NCBI GenBank assembly: GCA_015061745.1
Contig: SUWB01000014.1
Location: forward strand, 1 to 60,849
Direction of reading: 5' to 3'
Source: Lentisphaerota bacterium
GTDB lineage: Bacteria; Verrucomicrobiota; Lentisphaeria; Victivallales; Victivallaceae
DNA length: 60,849 nt
Shown here: piece by piece, positions 9,357 through 18,786 of the stretch
Layout: each line of letters opens with the position of its first letter
Numbering within the stretch: the stretch's first letter is position 1
Position numbers and translations under genes: made by a program
The notes under the pieces: generated by a model
The model's database searches: none
Told to the model about the DNA's origin: nothing
Seen by the model: only the letters and a program-made list of their open reading frames with translations

Positions 9357-9384
9357 TTGAAAAGCTCAAAAATGGTGATATATT
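9357..9384 (+). promoter_or_regulatory. Promoter of the tRNA-Leu/tRNA-Thr unit
   Basis: TTGAAA, 16 bp and TATATT precede tRNA-Leu by about 46 bases. A second candidate -35 box, TTGACT, overlaps it at 9352. The region just upstream is a long A/T tract. Confidence 0.5.
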
Positions 9385-9430
9385 AGGTAATGTTTCAAGG
9401 CTGCGGATGATCGCAGACTGAAAATTCCGT

Positions 9431-9515
9431 GCTCGGGTGGCGGAACTGGCAGACGCGTATGGTTGAGGTCCATATGGAGCAATCCTTAGGGGTTCAAGTC
9501 CCCTCTCGAGTACCA
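9431..9515 (+). tRNA. tRNA-Leu (anticodon GAG), CCA encoded
   Basis: The 85-base sequence folds into a cloverleaf. The acceptor stem is GCTCGGG with CTCGAGT, the anticodon loop TTGAGGT gives GAG, a long variable arm of class II type is present and the T loop is GGTTCAAGTCC. CCA is part of the gene. Confidence 0.93.
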
Positions 9516-9537
9516 TTATAGAACAGTGAATGTGAAT

Positions 9538-9613
9538 GCCTACATAGCTCAGTCGGTAGAGCACATCCTTGGTAAGGATGAGGTCTCCGGTTCAAGTCCG
9601 GATGTAGGCTCCA
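9538..9613 (+). tRNA. tRNA-Thr (anticodon GGT), CCA encoded
   Basis: A 76-base cloverleaf with acceptor GCCTACA/TGTAGGC and anticodon loop TTGGTAA (GGT). CCA is encoded. It sits 22 bases after tRNA-Leu and upstream of tuf, matching the thrT-tufB neighbourhood known from other bacteria. Confidence 0.95.
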
Positions 9614-9953
9614 TTTTTTCGCTGGACACCTTGACAGACAGTCGTCTGTTTGAATGATATCCGGAACATTTTTTCTAAGCTAAGGGGAAGTGTCCCGGTG
9701 GATTTTATGGAGACGCTGTGTTTATCAGGTGGGCCGGATTCGGTTTGCTTCAAAGGCTGGCAGATGTAATGCCGGTCGTGATGGCTGAGATCCGGAAAGC
9801 CGGTTGAAAAGAAATTTTTGCAGAGATTGAAATGCTGTAAAAAGGTGAAACCGGATTGAAGTCAAGTGAACAGGTGGCTGACCGGCAAATATGTCCGGTT
9901 GATAATATTGTAAAAACTAAAACCTAAAAGCAAAATCCGATCAGGAGGAAAAA
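9614..9953 (+). other. Non-coding leader region before tuf
   Basis: No gene or further tRNA is seen in these 340 bases. A possible promoter (TTGACA at 9631 with a weak TGATAT) overlaps a small palindrome, CAGAC..GTCTG, at 9635-9648. A hairpin (ACCGG / CCGGT) lies at 9881-9899. The tuf ribosome site AGGAGG is near 9943. Transcripts from the tRNA promoter may run through into tuf. Confidence 0.5.
9878..9906 (+). promoter_or_regulatory. Candidate tuf promoter
   Basis: CTGACC and GATAAT with a 17-bp spacer would start a transcript about 40 bases before the tuf ATG. The match is weaker than at the other promoters. Confidence 0.35.
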
Positions 9954-11150
9954 ATGGCTAAGGAAACTTTCGAAAGAACCAAGCCGCACGTCAACATCGG
10001 TACTATCGGCCACGTTGACCACGGTAAAACTACCCTTACCGCTGCTATCACTATGGTGCTGAATGGTCTCTATGGTGGTGAAATCCGTAAATACGACGAA
10101 ATCGACAATGCCCCGGAGGAAAAGGCTCGTGGAATCACGATCAATACCTCTCACGTTGAATATCAGACCGAAAATCGTCACTATGCTCACGTGGACTGCC
10201 CTGGACACGCTGACTATGTGAAGAATATGATCACCGGTGCTGCTCAGATGGACGGTGCTATCCTCGTGATCGCTGCTTCTGACGGTCCTATGGCTCAGAC
10301 CCGTGAGCACGTTCTGCTCGCCCGTCAGGTCGGTGTGCCCGCTATCGTGGTGTTCCTTAACAAGTGCGACCAGCTCGATGACCCCGAACTGCTCGAACTC
10401 GTCGAAATGGAAATCCGTGAGCTGCTGAACAGCTATGACTTCCCCGGCGATGATACTCCTATCGTTCGCGGTTCCGCTCTCAAGGCTGTTGAAGCCGAAG
10501 GCAAAGCTGACAATCCCGATTGCCAGTGCATCATCGAACTGATGAAGCAGGTCGACGCCTTCATTCCCGAACCCCAGCGCGACATCGATCAGCCCTTCCT
10601 GATGCCCATCGAAGACGTCTTCTCCATTGAAGGTCGTGGTACCGTGGTCACCGGTCGTGTTGAACGCGGTGTTGTTAAAGTTAACGACGCTGTCGAAATC
10701 GTTGGTATCAAAGACACCGCTGCTACTGTTGTTACCGGTGTTGAAATGTTCCGTAAGCTGCTGGATCAGGGCCAGGCTGGTGATAACATCGGCTGCTTGC
10801 TCCGCGGCACCAAGAAAGAAGACGTTATCCGCGGTCAGGTTCTGGCCAAGCCCGGCACCGTTACTCCCCACACCAAATTCAAGGGCGAGATTTACGTGCT
10901 GAGCAAAGAAGAAGGTGGACGTCACACTCCCTTCTTCAACAACTATCGTCCTCAGTTCTTCTTCCGTACCACTGACGTGACCGGTTCCATTACCCTTGCT
11001 GAGGGTACTGAAATGGTTATGCCTGGTGACAACACCTCCATCAGCGTCGAGCTCATCGCTCCCATCGCTATGGAAAAGGGTCTCCGTTTCGCTATCCGTG
11101 AAGGCGGTCGTACCGTTGCTTCCGGTCGTGTTTCCGAGATCGTTGAGTAA
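9954..11150 (+). CDS. tuf: Elongation factor Tu
   Basis: The 398-residue protein is a standard EF-Tu, which carries aminoacyl-tRNA to the ribosome as the GTP complex. G1 is GHVDHGKT (19-26), the switch II region reads [12 protein letters not shown], and NKCD is the guanine specificity motif. Domains 2 and 3 follow with [16 protein letters not shown] and [21 protein letters not shown]. The ribosome site AGGAGG is ideal. The gene sits beside tRNA-Thr and in front of rpmG/secE/nusG, the tufB-type position; there is no tuf after fusA in the str operon of this window. Codon use is typical of a highly expressed gene. Confidence 0.98.
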   Translation: MAKETFERTKPHVNIGTIGHVDHGKTTLTAAITMVLNGLYGGEIRKYDEIDNAPEEKARGITINTSHVEYQTENRHYAHVDCPGHADYVKNMITGAAQMDGAILVIAASDGPMAQTREHVLLARQVGVPAIVVFLNKCDQLDDPELLELVEMEIRELLNSYDFPGDDTPIVRGSALKAVEAEGKADNPDCQCIIELMKQVDAFIPEPQRDIDQPFLMPIEDVFSIEGRGTVVTGRVERGVVKVNDAVEIVGIKDTAATVVTGVEMFRKLLDQGQAGDNIGCLLRGTKKEDVIRGQVLAKPGTVTPHTKFKGEIYVLSKEEGGRHTPFFNNYRPQFFFRTTDVTGSITLAEGTEMVMPGDNTSISVELIAPIAMEKGLRFAIREGGRTVASGRVSEIVE

Positions 11151-11170
11151 TCAACTCTGTCGGCTGTGAA

Positions 11171-11244
11171 TCTGCTGCATCCTTGAAAGGTGCAGCAGGA
11201 TTCAAAAAGCGGAATTTCCCGAGCCGCTTCAAGCGGTTCGGGAT
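11171..11244 (+). promoter_or_regulatory. Two hairpins between tuf and rpmG
   Basis: CTGCTGCA..TGCAGCAG (11171-11197) and CCCGAGCCGCT..AGCGGTTCGGG (about 11219-11244) form stable stems. Neither is followed by a clear T run, so they are more likely processing or attenuation elements than full terminators. Confidence 0.45.
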
Positions 11245-11277
11245 TATATCAATAACAACCTTTGAAAGAAACGAAAA

Positions 11278-11427
11278 ATGCGCGAACTGGTTATTCTGGA
11301 ATGCACCGAGTGCAAACGGCGCAACTATACGACGACCAAAGAAAAACGCAATACCCCCGGTCGTCTGGAAAAGATGAAGTTTTGCAAATTCGAGCGTAAG
11401 CATACGCTGCATCGGGAGACTAAGTAA
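11278..11427 (+). CDS. rpmG: 50S ribosomal protein L33
   Basis: This 49-codon gene begins [25 protein letters not shown] and ends HTLHRETK, a clear L33. The central [18 protein letters not shown] segment is the family core. L33 normally either has two Cys pairs for zinc or none. Here the first pair is intact (C9, C12), but the second is half lost: C36 is followed by K-F-E, where a Cys would stand at residue 39. The gene lies between tuf and tRNA-Trp/secE, its usual place in many bacteria. Confidence 0.95.
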   Translation: MRELVILECTECKRRNYTTTKEKRNTPGRLEKMKFCKFERKHTLHRETK

Positions 11428-11448
11428 GTCTTTTAATTTGAAATAAAC

Positions 11449-11525
11449 AGGGAAGTAGCTCAGTTGGCTAGAGCAGCGGTCTCCAAAACCGCAGGTCGTG
11501 AGTTCGAGCCTCTCCTTCCCTGCCA
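11449..11525 (+). tRNA. tRNA-Trp (anticodon CCA), CCA encoded
   Basis: The 77-base cloverleaf has acceptor AGGGAAG/CTTCCCT, anticodon loop CTCCAAA (CCA) and discriminator G. It lies between rpmG and secE, a conserved arrangement. Confidence 0.95.
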
Positions 11526-11555
11526 TTTTTATATAAAGAAATTACCGACACCGTC

Positions 11556-11774
11556 ATGGAAAATAAGAGTAAAAAATCAATTATGGGCCGGATCCGGCAG
11601 TTTATTGCTGATACTGCAGCAGAAATGCGCCGCTGCAACTGGCCGGATCGTCGCCAGTTGATGGAATCCACGGTGCTTGTGGTTGTCGCCACATTGATCC
11701 TTGCGTGTTTCGTCGCCGGCGTGGACGAAGTGGCAAGGGTTATTATCACTCTTGTGACTGTCGGAAAACTCTAA
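11556..11774 (+). CDS. secE: Preprotein translocase subunit SecE
   Basis: The 72-residue protein has one C-terminal membrane helix (about 40-62, STVLVVVATLILACFVAG) preceded by the amphipathic segment with MRRCNWPDRRQLMEST, the SecE signature (W-P-x-R-x-x-x-x-x-T). It clamps SecY in the translocon. Only the single-helix core form is present. The start codon has no strong ribosome site, and it is one of the very few places in the window with CATG. nusG follows after 21 bases. Confidence 0.93.
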   Translation: MENKSKKSIMGRIRQFIADTAAEMRRCNWPDRRQLMESTVLVVVATLILACFVAGVDEVARVIITLVTVGKL

Positions 11775-11795
11775 AATACAGGGATCTCAATTCAA

Positions 11796-12404
11796 ATGGA
11801 TAACGAAAAAGAGATTATGTCAGATGTTTCCGCAGAGGAAACTCAACTTTCTGCAGCGGAAGATACCCGTGGGCAGTGGTTTGTTGTTCATACTCTTTCC
11901 GGTCACGAAAAGAAGGTGAGAGATTCCATCAACCGCCAGATCAAACAAGATGATCAGGTGGGTGTTTATGAAGCATATATTCCCGAGGAAAAAGTTGAAG
12001 ATATCCGTATGGGTGTCAAAAAGGTTACCACCCGCAAGTTTTTCCCCGGTTATATCCTTGTTCGTATGGATCTTTACGACGAGGAAGGTCTTGTCAACCA
12101 GAACGCCTGGTACTTTGTGCGCTCCATTCAGGGCGTGATGGGTTTCCTCGGCAATGCCAATAAACCCAAACCCCTTCCTCCTGAAGAAGTGGTGCACGTG
12201 CTCCGTCCCCCGGAAGCCCCCCGGGCCAAGGGACAGTTCAAGGTTGGCGATGTGGTCAGCATCAAAGACGGTGCTTTCAAATGTGTTGAAGGCAAAGTTA
12301 TCAGTGTTGATCCTGAAAGGGGCAAGCTGATGCTCGAGGTCGATACCTTCGGGCGTCTGACTCCTATTGAGTTTGAGTTTTGGCAGGTCGAACACGTGGT
12401 TTAA
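11796..12404 (+). CDS. nusG: Transcription termination/antitermination factor NusG
   Basis: The 202-residue protein has the NGN domain (WFVVHTLSGHEKKVRDSI; FFPGYILVRMDL; VRSIQGVMGFLG) and a C-terminal KOW domain (FKVGDVVSIKDGAFKCVEGKV). It binds the RNA polymerase clamp and links it to Rho or the ribosome. A short acidic N-terminal extension of about 25 residues precedes the NGN domain. It follows secE as in most bacteria. Confidence 0.96.
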   Translation: MDNEKEIMSDVSAEETQLSAAEDTRGQWFVVHTLSGHEKKVRDSINRQIKQDDQVGVYEAYIPEEKVEDIRMGVKKVTTRKFFPGYILVRMDLYDEEGLVNQNAWYFVRSIQGVMGFLGNANKPKPLPPEEVVHVLRPPEAPRAKGQFKVGDVVSIKDGAFKCVEGKVISVDPERGKLMLEVDTFGRLTPIEFEFWQVEHVV

Positions 12405-12533
12405 CGACCTCCCTCCCGGAACTTACGTCTGTTCCGGTGGACTGTTCGGTACTATACCAGTTAATGGCGGCTTCATTGTGGCGGGACACCTGCCAGTTCG
12501 GACCACATCGAAGTCAAAAGAAGGAATAATTTT

Positions 12534-12962
12534 ATGGCAAAGAAGGTTACAGGCCTGATCCGGTTGCAGATTCCGGCGGGCGCCGCAAACCCGGCCCCTC
12601 CGATTGGTCCGGCCCTCGGCTCCGCAGGTTGCAACATTATGGAGTTCTGTAAGCAGTTCAATGCCGCCACTCAGGCTCAGAGCGGAACGATTATTCCCGT
12701 TGTGATCACGGTCTATCAGGACCGGTCTTTCACGTTCATCTGCAAGTCCCCCCCGGCTGCTGTCCTTATCAAGAAGGCAGCTGGAGTCGCTTCCGCGGCT
12801 AAAAAGCCCGGCAGCGAAAAGGCTGGTAAGATTACCAAAGCGCAGATCCGTGAAATCGTTCAGATCAAACGGAAAGACATCAACGCCCGCAGTGAGGAAG
12901 CTGCTATGCGGATCATTGAAGGAACCGCTCGCAGTATGGGAATCGAGGTGGTCGATGCATAA
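12534..12962 (+). CDS. rplK: 50S ribosomal protein L11
   Basis: The 142-residue protein carries the L11 N-domain ([26 protein letters not shown]) and the rRNA-binding C-domain ending [14 protein letters not shown]. It forms the GTPase-associated centre with 23S rRNA. The 129-base gap after nusG holds no gene and may contain the L1-controlled leader expected before rplK. It overlaps rplA by 8 bases. Confidence 0.97.
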   Translation: MAKKVTGLIRLQIPAGAANPAPPIGPALGSAGCNIMEFCKQFNAATQAQSGTIIPVVITVYQDRSFTFICKSPPAAVLIKKAAGVASAAKKPGSEKAGKITKAQIREIVQIKRKDINARSEEAAMRIIEGTARSMGIEVVDA

Positions 12963-13662
12963 GAGCAAGCTTTACAGACAGCAGGTCGAGGCTCTTGGTG
13001 GCGATATGCAGCGTCGTTTCGGCGTTGATGAAGCCATTGAAGCTCTCAAAAAACTGCCGGGCGTCAAGTTCGATCAGACGATCGAAGTTGCATTCAAGCT
13101 CGGTATCGATCCGCGTAAGTCGGATCAGACGGTCCGCGGCGCAGTTCCGCTTCCGCGCGGAACCGGCAAAACTGTCAGAGTGGCTGTTGTCGCTGATGCA
13201 GACAAAGCTGCCGAGGCACGGGAAGCCGGTGCTGACGTCGTCGGTTACGAAGACCTGGTTCAGCAAATCAAAGACGGTTTTCAGGATTTTGACATCTTGA
13301 TTGCAACTCCGGACGCTATGAAGATGGTCCGTCCCCTGGGACGCCAGCTCGGTCCCCGCGGTCTGATGCCCAACCCCAAAACCGGAACTGTTACCGAAGC
13401 AGTCGGTGCTGCTGTGGCCGAGGCAAAAGCCGGTCGTGCAGAGTTCCGTGCTGACCGCGGTGCTTGCGTTCACGTTCCTTTTGGCAAGCTTTCCTTTGAG
13501 GCTGAAGCCCTCAAAGAAAACTTTGAAGCTATTGTCGCGGCTCTGGTCAAAGCCAAACCCGCAACTGCCAAAGGTACTTATCTCGTGAGCTGCACCCTTT
13601 CAGCTACTATGACTCCCGGTTTGAAGATCAACCTCAAAGAACTGGTGAAGGCGGCGAAATGA
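12955..13662 (+). CDS. rplA: 50S ribosomal protein L1
   Basis: The frame is open further upstream, but the ATG at 12955 starts [16 protein letters not shown] and gives the normal 235-residue length. Family marks are [19 protein letters not shown] and [20 protein letters not shown]1 forms the mobile stalk near the E site and often represses its own operon. The start overlaps the rplK stop by 8 bases, so translation is coupled. Confidence 0.96.
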   Translation: MHKSKLYRQQVEALGGDMQRRFGVDEAIEALKKLPGVKFDQTIEVAFKLGIDPRKSDQTVRGAVPLPRGTGKTVRVAVVADADKAAEAREAGADVVGYEDLVQQIKDGFQDFDILIATPDAMKMVRPLGRQLGPRGLMPNPKTGTVTEAVGAAVAEAKAGRAEFRADRGACVHVPFGKLSFEAEALKENFEAIVAALVKAKPATAKGTYLVSCTLSATMTPGLKINLKELVKAAK

Positions 13663-14180
13663 GAAACGAACAAATCTTTCTGGTCAAACAGATCAGCGGC
13701 ATGATTGCCGACGCCGATTACGTCTTTTTTATCAACTATGCCGGTATTCAGGTCAAAGATTTCTCTGAATTCCGCAATCAGCTCGCCGAAATGGGCGGTG
13801 CCTGCCACGTTTTGAAGAATACTCTTATTCTCAAAGCTGCAGAAGCCCTCAACATCACCGACATCGAAAAGGCCAGCCTGACCGGTGACACCGCTATGGT
13901 GTACGGTAAGGGTGACTGCGGTGCTGTTGCCAAGATGATCCTTGAATTCGGCAAGAAGTGCGATAAAATCAAGGCTAAAAGTGCATTCATTGAAGGTGCG
14001 GTGTTGGATGCTGCCGCAGTCAGCGAAATCGCTGAACTGCCCTCCAAGGATGTCCTCCGGGCTATGTTGCTCGGCGTGCTCCAGGCTCCCTCACGCAATC
14101 TGGTCAGCGTTCTCAACGCCAAGGCAGCGAGCATCCTGAACGTGCTCAACGCTTATAAAGAAAAACTCGAACAAAACTAA
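13659..14180 (+). CDS. rplJ: 50S ribosomal protein L10
   Basis: The 173-residue protein fits L10: an N-terminal rRNA-binding domain (FLVKQISGMIADADYVFFINYAGI, MGGACHVLKNTLILKAAE) and a C-terminal helix that carries L7/L12 dimers. The start overlaps rplA in ATGA. This leaves no space for the L10 leader found between rplA and rplJ in E. coli. Confidence 0.95.
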   Translation: MRNEQIFLVKQISGMIADADYVFFINYAGIQVKDFSEFRNQLAEMGGACHVLKNTLILKAAEALNITDIEKASLTGDTAMVYGKGDCGAVAKMILEFGKKCDKIKAKSAFIEGAVLDAAAVSEIAELPSKDVLRAMLLGVLQAPSRNLVSVLNAKAASILNVLNAYKEKLEQN

Positions 14181-14200
14181 AATAACTGGAGGCATTTACA

Positions 14201-14593
14201 ATGTCAGAAGAGAACAAAATGGAAGAGTTCGTCTCCTATATCGAAAATATGACCGTTCTGGAGCTTTCCAAGCTGGTCAAGACTCTTGAAGAGCGTCTGG
14301 GTGTCAGTGCTGCTGCTCCTGTTGCCGTTGCTGCTGCTCCCGCCGCCGGCGCCGCTGCCGCTGCTCCCGCTGAGGAGAAGACCGAATTTGACGTGATCCT
14401 TGCCGGTTTTGACGCCGCCAAGAAAGTCGCCGTCATCAAGGAAGTCCGCGGTATCACCGGTCTCGGACTGATCGAAGCCAAGGCCATCGTCGAAGGTGCT
14501 CCCAAGGCTCTCAAAGAAGGCATCGCCAAAGACGAAGCCGAAAAGATCAAAGCTCAGCTCGAAGGTGCTGGTGCCAAGATCGAAATCAAGTAA
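14201..14593 (+). CDS. rplL: 50S ribosomal protein L7/L12
   Basis: The 130-residue protein has the N-terminal dimer domain ([17 protein letters not shown]), an Ala-rich hinge from about 38 to 58, and the C-terminal factor-binding domain with [22 protein letters not shown]. Ribosome site GGAGG is well placed. An attenuator-like hairpin follows. Confidence 0.97.
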   Translation: MSEENKMEEFVSYIENMTVLELSKLVKTLEERLGVSAAAPVAVAAAPAAGAAAAAPAEEKTEFDVILAGFDAAKKVAVIKEVRGITGLGLIEAKAIVEGAPKALKEGIAKDEAEKIKAQLEGAGAKIEIK

Positions 14594-14601
14594 TTTCGCT
14601 G

Positions 14602-14619
14602 CGGGGTTTACCCCGTTTT
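14602..14619 (+). terminator. Weak attenuator hairpin after rplL
   Basis: CGGGG-TTTA-CCCCG followed by only four T. Partial termination between rplL and rpoB is known from other bacteria; here it is inferred from position and shape. Confidence 0.45.
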
Positions 14620-14929
14620 ACCGATCCGGAGCAGCCTTTAGGGGGTGCGCCGGATTGGTCGTATCTTGACAAAAGATACTTCCAGTTGCCGGTGTGGTTT
14701 TTTGCCGGCGGCTTTCTCCAGAAAATAGCAGGTATTTTCCGGTATGGCTTTTTCCCGGAATCTTTTCCTGATTTCCCGATGTTCGTACCCCGAAATGTTG
14801 AAGGGGGAGACGAAGATCGGTTTCTTTGTGTTTAGGGTATTCATTTTTCAGCCGTAAAGCAAGAATTTTGATTGTTTTTCTGAAAAATTTTTAAAATATT
14901 TTTTTCAATATTCACTATGGAGGACTACA
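14620..14929. other. rplL-rpoB intergenic region
   Basis: About 310 bases without a clear gene. An inverted repeat (ATCCGG / CCGGAT) lies near 14623-14654. A possible rpoB promoter, TTGATT-18-TAAAAT, is at 14868-14897. A 68-codon open frame on the minus strand (14638-14844) has protein-like composition but no recognisable family. The last 60 bases are very A/T rich. The rpoB ribosome site GGAGG is at about 14920. Confidence 0.45.
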
Positions 14930-17900
14930 ATGTCTGACCGCAGAAACTTTGGCAAATTGCGCGATGTGCTTGATATCCCCGATCTGATCGGGCTTCAAGT
15001 CGATTCTTATGAGAATTTTCTCCAGCGCGACGTTCCCCCTGAGCAGCGTAAAAAACAGGGGTTGCAGGAGGTCTTTGAAGAGATCTTCCCCATTGAGAGT
15101 TTTGACAAAAAAATGAGACTGGAGTTCGTCTCCTATGAAATCGGAGAGTGCCCCGCTCACAAATCTGATGTCATTGACTGCATTAAAGACGGCAAGATTT
15201 ATGATGCCCCCCTTTATGTCAATTTTCTGCTGAAACTGCCCGATCGTGAAATTCCGGAACGGGTTTTGATGGGCGATATTCCCATTATGACCGATCGCGG
15301 TACCTTTATTATCAACGGTGCTGAACGTGTTATCATCAGTCAGCTCCACCGCAGTCCCGGTATCTGTTTTGAAAAGACCCGCCACACCTCCGGCCGTGTC
15401 CTCTACAGCTATCGTGTCATTCCCGATCGCGGTTCCTGGATCGATGTGCAGTTTGACATCAATGACCAGATCCAGATCTACCTCGACCGCCGCCGCCGCC
15501 GCCGGAAATTCCCCATTACCACATTCCTGCGCGCTATCGGCTATCCCACCAACCGGGACATCATCAGCGAGATCCACGAAGTCAAGACCATCAAAACCTC
15601 TGATCTGGTGAAAGAAGAACATCTTGAGCACTACTACACCATCGACGGTATCTACGACGATAACGAACGTACTGTCGTTGAAGAACTGCTCCAGCTCAAC
15701 GAAAATCTCCTGGGTAAGATCGTTTCTGCCGGAATTGAAGAAGTTGAACTGGCTTATGTGCCCAAAGGTGATAACTACATCTTCAACAGTATGAGACGCG
15801 ACCCCGCCCGTGACGAAATCGAAGCTCTCAAACAGATCTATCACAAGATGCGTCCCGGCGATCCCCCGAACGACAACAATGCCCGTCTGTTGATCAAACG
15901 CTATTTCTTTGACAACCGCCGCTACGATCTCGGTGCCGTGGGCCGTTTCAAACTCAATGAACGCCTTAATCTTGATGTTCCTGCTGATTGCCGTGTCCTC
16001 GACAAACGGGATCTTATGGAAGCTACCAAGCTCCTGATCGCTATGCGTTTCAACAACTGGCCCGTTGATGATATCGACCACTTGGGTGCCCGTCGTGTCA
16101 GAACCGTGGGCGAACTGCTCCAGGGACAGTGCCGTCAGGGACTGCTCCGTACTGAACGGCAGATCCGCGAGCATATGACTTTTGATTCTCCCAATCCCAC
16201 GCCTTCCCTGCTGATTAACCCCAAGGCTTTTTCAGGTGCTGTGCGTGACTTCTTTGCCCGTAACCAGCTTTCGCAGTTTATGGATCAGGTCAATCCTCTC
16301 TCTGAGTTGACCAACAAACGCCGTCTGTCCGCATTGGGTCCCGGCGGTTTGAGCCGTGAACGTGCCGGCTTCGAAGTCCGTGACGTCCACTCCAGCCACT
16401 ACGGACGTATCTGTCCTATTGAGACTCCTGAAGGTCCCAACATCGGTTTGATCAGTTCAATGTCCCTCTATGCCCTTGTCAACAAGTACGGTTTCCTCGA
16501 AACCCCTTACCGCAAGGTTATTGACGGCAAAGTTTCTTCTCAGATCGATTACCTTTCTGCTGACAAGGAAGAAAAATTCGTCATTGCTCAGGCCAACGCT
16601 CTGCTTGATGAAGAAGGCCGTTTTATGCGTCCTATGGTGATGTGCCGCTGCCAGGGTGAAGCCGGTGAGTATCCCAGAGAAACGATCCAGTATATGGACG
16701 TTTCCCCCAAACAGCTCATCAGTGCTGCTGCCGGTACGATTCCCTGCCTTGAACACGATGACGCCAACCGTGCTTTGATGGGATCAAATATGCAGCGTCA
16801 GGCTGTCTCTCTGCTTAATCCTGAAGCTCCTCTGGTGGGAACCGGCCTTGAAGAACGTATCGCCCGGGATTCCCGTGCTGTGATCGTTGCCAAAGAAGCC
16901 GGTATCGTTGCCGCCGTGGACAGCTCACGCATTATCGTTACTCCCGATGGTACTATGCCTGAAAACGAGAAATGTATTCCCAAAGGTCAGGGACTCGTTT
17001 ACCGTCTTTTCAAGTATCTGCGCAGCAATGCCGGTACCTGTATCAACCAGCGGCCTGTGGTTCGTACCGGTGACAAAGTCGAAGTCGGTACACTTCTGGC
17101 TGACGGCGCAGCGACCCAGGGCGGTGAACTCGCTCTCGGACGTAACGTCCTTGTGGCCTTTATGCCCTGGTGCGGATACAACTTTGAGGACGCTATCATC
17201 GTCAGTGAACGTCTGGTCAAAGAAGACATCTACACCAGTGTCCACGTGGATGAATTTGAAATCCAGAGCCGCGATACCAAGCTCGGTCCCGAAGAAATCA
17301 CCCGGGATATTCCCAATCAGGGCGAAGATATGCTCCGCAATCTGGACAGCCGCGGTATCGTTTACGAAGGTGCTGAAGTCAAGCCCGGCGACATCCTGGT
17401 CGGTAAAATCACGCCTAAAAACGAAACGGAACTTGCTCCTGAAGAACGTCTGCTCCGTCAGATTTTCGGCGAAAAAGCCGCCGATGTCAAGGACAGCAGC
17501 CTGACTGTTCCCAGCGGCAAGGGCGGTATCGTTATGGATATCCGTACTGAATATCAGACTGAAAGCGGTCCCAAAACCGGACTTTCCAAAGGGGAACGTA
17601 AACACCGCAGCAAAGAGATTACCAGCACCTACAAGGATACCCGCAAGGAGCTGCTTGATGCTTTGACCGAACAGCTGACCAATGTTCTTCTCGGTCAGAA
17701 GCTGCCGACTGCTGTGTTTGAAACCGGATCCGGTGAAGCTATGGTGCTTATCAGTGCCAACCGCAAGGTCACCAAGAGTTCTATCGCAAAACTGGCCAAC
17801 CATTACGACTCCTGGGATATGGAACCCTGTGAACACAGAAATGCCATCGCCCGGATCATTGACAGCTTCAAACCTCAGTTTGAAGAAAATGAACTCAAGT

Positions 17901-18763
17901 ACAAACGCAATACTCAGGATCTTGACCAGCCCGATCAGGGAAAAGAAGGCATCATTAAAAAGGTCAAAGTCTATGTGGCTTGCAAACGCAAACTTCAGGT
18001 CGGTGACAAGATGGCCGGCCGTCACGGAAACAAGGGTATCGTTTCCCGGATCGTTTCCATCGAAGATATGCCTTTCCTCGAAAATGGTGTTCCTGTGGAC
18101 ATCGTTCTGAACCCCCTCGGCGTGCCCAGCCGTATGAATATCGGTCAGGTGCTCGAAACTCACCTGGGGTGGGCTGCAAAAATGCTGGGCTTCACCGCTG
18201 CAACCCCCGTGTTTGACGGTGTTGATGAAGCTGTGATCGTTGATCTTATGAAAAAAGCCAACGAAGCCTACGCTGAAGAACACGGCCGCAACTACCATTG
18301 GGGTTTCCGTCAGCAGCCCGATGGCTCTTATATCTATGACGGCAAGGCCGATGTTTTTGACGGCCGTACCGGTGACAAATTCGATCAGCGTGTTATGGTC
18401 GGTCAGATCTATATGCTGAAACTTGACCACCTGGTTGCCAACAAGATCCACGCCCGTGCCGTCGGTCCCTATTCTCTGGTGACTCAGCAGCCTCTGGGCG
18501 GTAAGGCTCAGCACGGCGGTCAGCGTTTCGGAGAAATGGAAGTCTGGGCTCTTGAAGCTTACGGTGCTGCCTACAACCTGCAGGAAATGCTCACCGTCAA
18601 GTCCGATGATATCGGCGGCCGCGCCCGTATCTACGAATCCATCGTCAAAGGCCAGAACGTGCTTGATGCCGGACGTCCTGAATCCTTCAACGTTTTGATG
18701 AAGGAAATGCAGAGCCTCGGTCTCGATGTCCGTACTGTCCGTCAGAATGGCGGCAATAACTAA
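14930..18763 (+). CDS. rpoB: DNA-directed RNA polymerase subunit beta
   Basis: The 1277-residue protein is full-length beta. The rifampicin region reads [30 protein letters not shown] in outline; N462 stands where E. coli has His526, and the residues before QLSQF are also changed (R-N instead of S-S). Later conserved blocks include [20 protein letters not shown] and the C-terminal [19 protein letters not shown] run of five to six Arg near residues 187-192 is unusual. Start ATG at 14930 has a clear GGAGG. rpoC follows after 23 bases. Confidence 0.98.
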   Translation: MSDRRNFGKLRDVLDIPDLIGLQVDSYENFLQRDVPPEQRKKQGLQEVFEEIFPIESFDKKMRLEFVSYEIGECPAHKSDVIDCIKDGKIYDAPLYVNFLLKLPDREIPERVLMGDIPIMTDRGTFIINGAERVIISQLHRSPGICFEKTRHTSGRVLYSYRVIPDRGSWIDVQFDINDQIQIYLDRRRRRRKFPITTFLRAIGYPTNRDIISEIHEVKTIKTSDLVKEEHLEHYYTIDGIYDDNERTVVEELLQLNENLLGKIVSAGIEEVELAYVPKGDNYIFNSMRRDPARDEIEALKQIYHKMRPGDPPNDNNARLLIKRYFFDNRRYDLGAVGRFKLNERLNLDVPADCRVLDKRDLMEATKLLIAMRFNNWPVDDIDHLGARRVRTVGELLQGQCRQGLLRTERQIREHMTFDSPNPTPSLLINPKAFSGAVRDFFARNQLSQFMDQVNPLSELTNKRRLSALGPGGLSRERAGFEVRDVHSSHYGRICPIETPEGPNIGLISSMSLYALVNKYGFLETPYRKVIDGKVSSQIDYLSADKEEKFVIAQANALLDEEGRFMRPMVMCRCQGEAGEYPRETIQYMDVSPKQLISAAAGTIPCLEHDDANRALMGSNMQRQAVSLLNPEAPLVGTGLEERIARDSRAVIVAKEAGIVAAVDSSRIIVTPDGTMPENEKCIPKGQGLVYRLFKYLRSNAGTCINQRPVVRTGDKVEVGTLLADGAATQGGELALGRNVLVAFMPWCGYNFEDAIIVSERLVKEDIYTSVHVDEFEIQSRDTKLGPEEITRDIPNQGEDMLRNLDSRGIVYEGAEVKPGDILVGKITPKNETELAPEERLLRQIFGEKAADVKDSSLTVPSGKGGIVMDIRTEYQTESGPKTGLSKGERKHRSKEITSTYKDTRKELLDALTEQLTNVLLGQKLPTAVFETGSGEAMVLISANRKVTKSSIAKLANHYDSWDMEPCEHRNAIARIIDSFKPQFEENELKYKRNTQDLDQPDQGKEGIIKKVKVYVACKRKLQVGDKMAGRHGNKGIVSRIVSIEDMPFLENGVPVDIVLNPLGVPSRMNIGQVLETHLGWAAKMLGFTAATPVFDGVDEAVIVDLMKKANEAYAEEHGRNYHWGFRQQPDGSYIYDGKADVFDGRTGDKFDQRVMVGQIYMLKLDHLVANKIHARAVGPYSLVTQQPLGGKAQHGGQRFGEMEVWALEAYGAAYNLQEMLTVKSDDIGGRARIYESIVKGQNVLDAGRPESFNVLMKEMQSLGLDVRTVRQNGGNN

Positions 18764-18786
18764 TTTTATGCGCAGGAGGAATTCAT

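Noticed and set aside
9142..9564. Minus-strand open frame over the GH36 gene end and tRNA-Leu/tRNA-Thr
   Set aside because: It runs through two tRNA genes and a promoter; no coding evidence.
9614..9953. Additional tRNA genes (Tyr, Gly) before tuf, as in the E. coli tufB operon
   Set aside because: No cloverleaf with a T loop GTTCRA is present in this interval.
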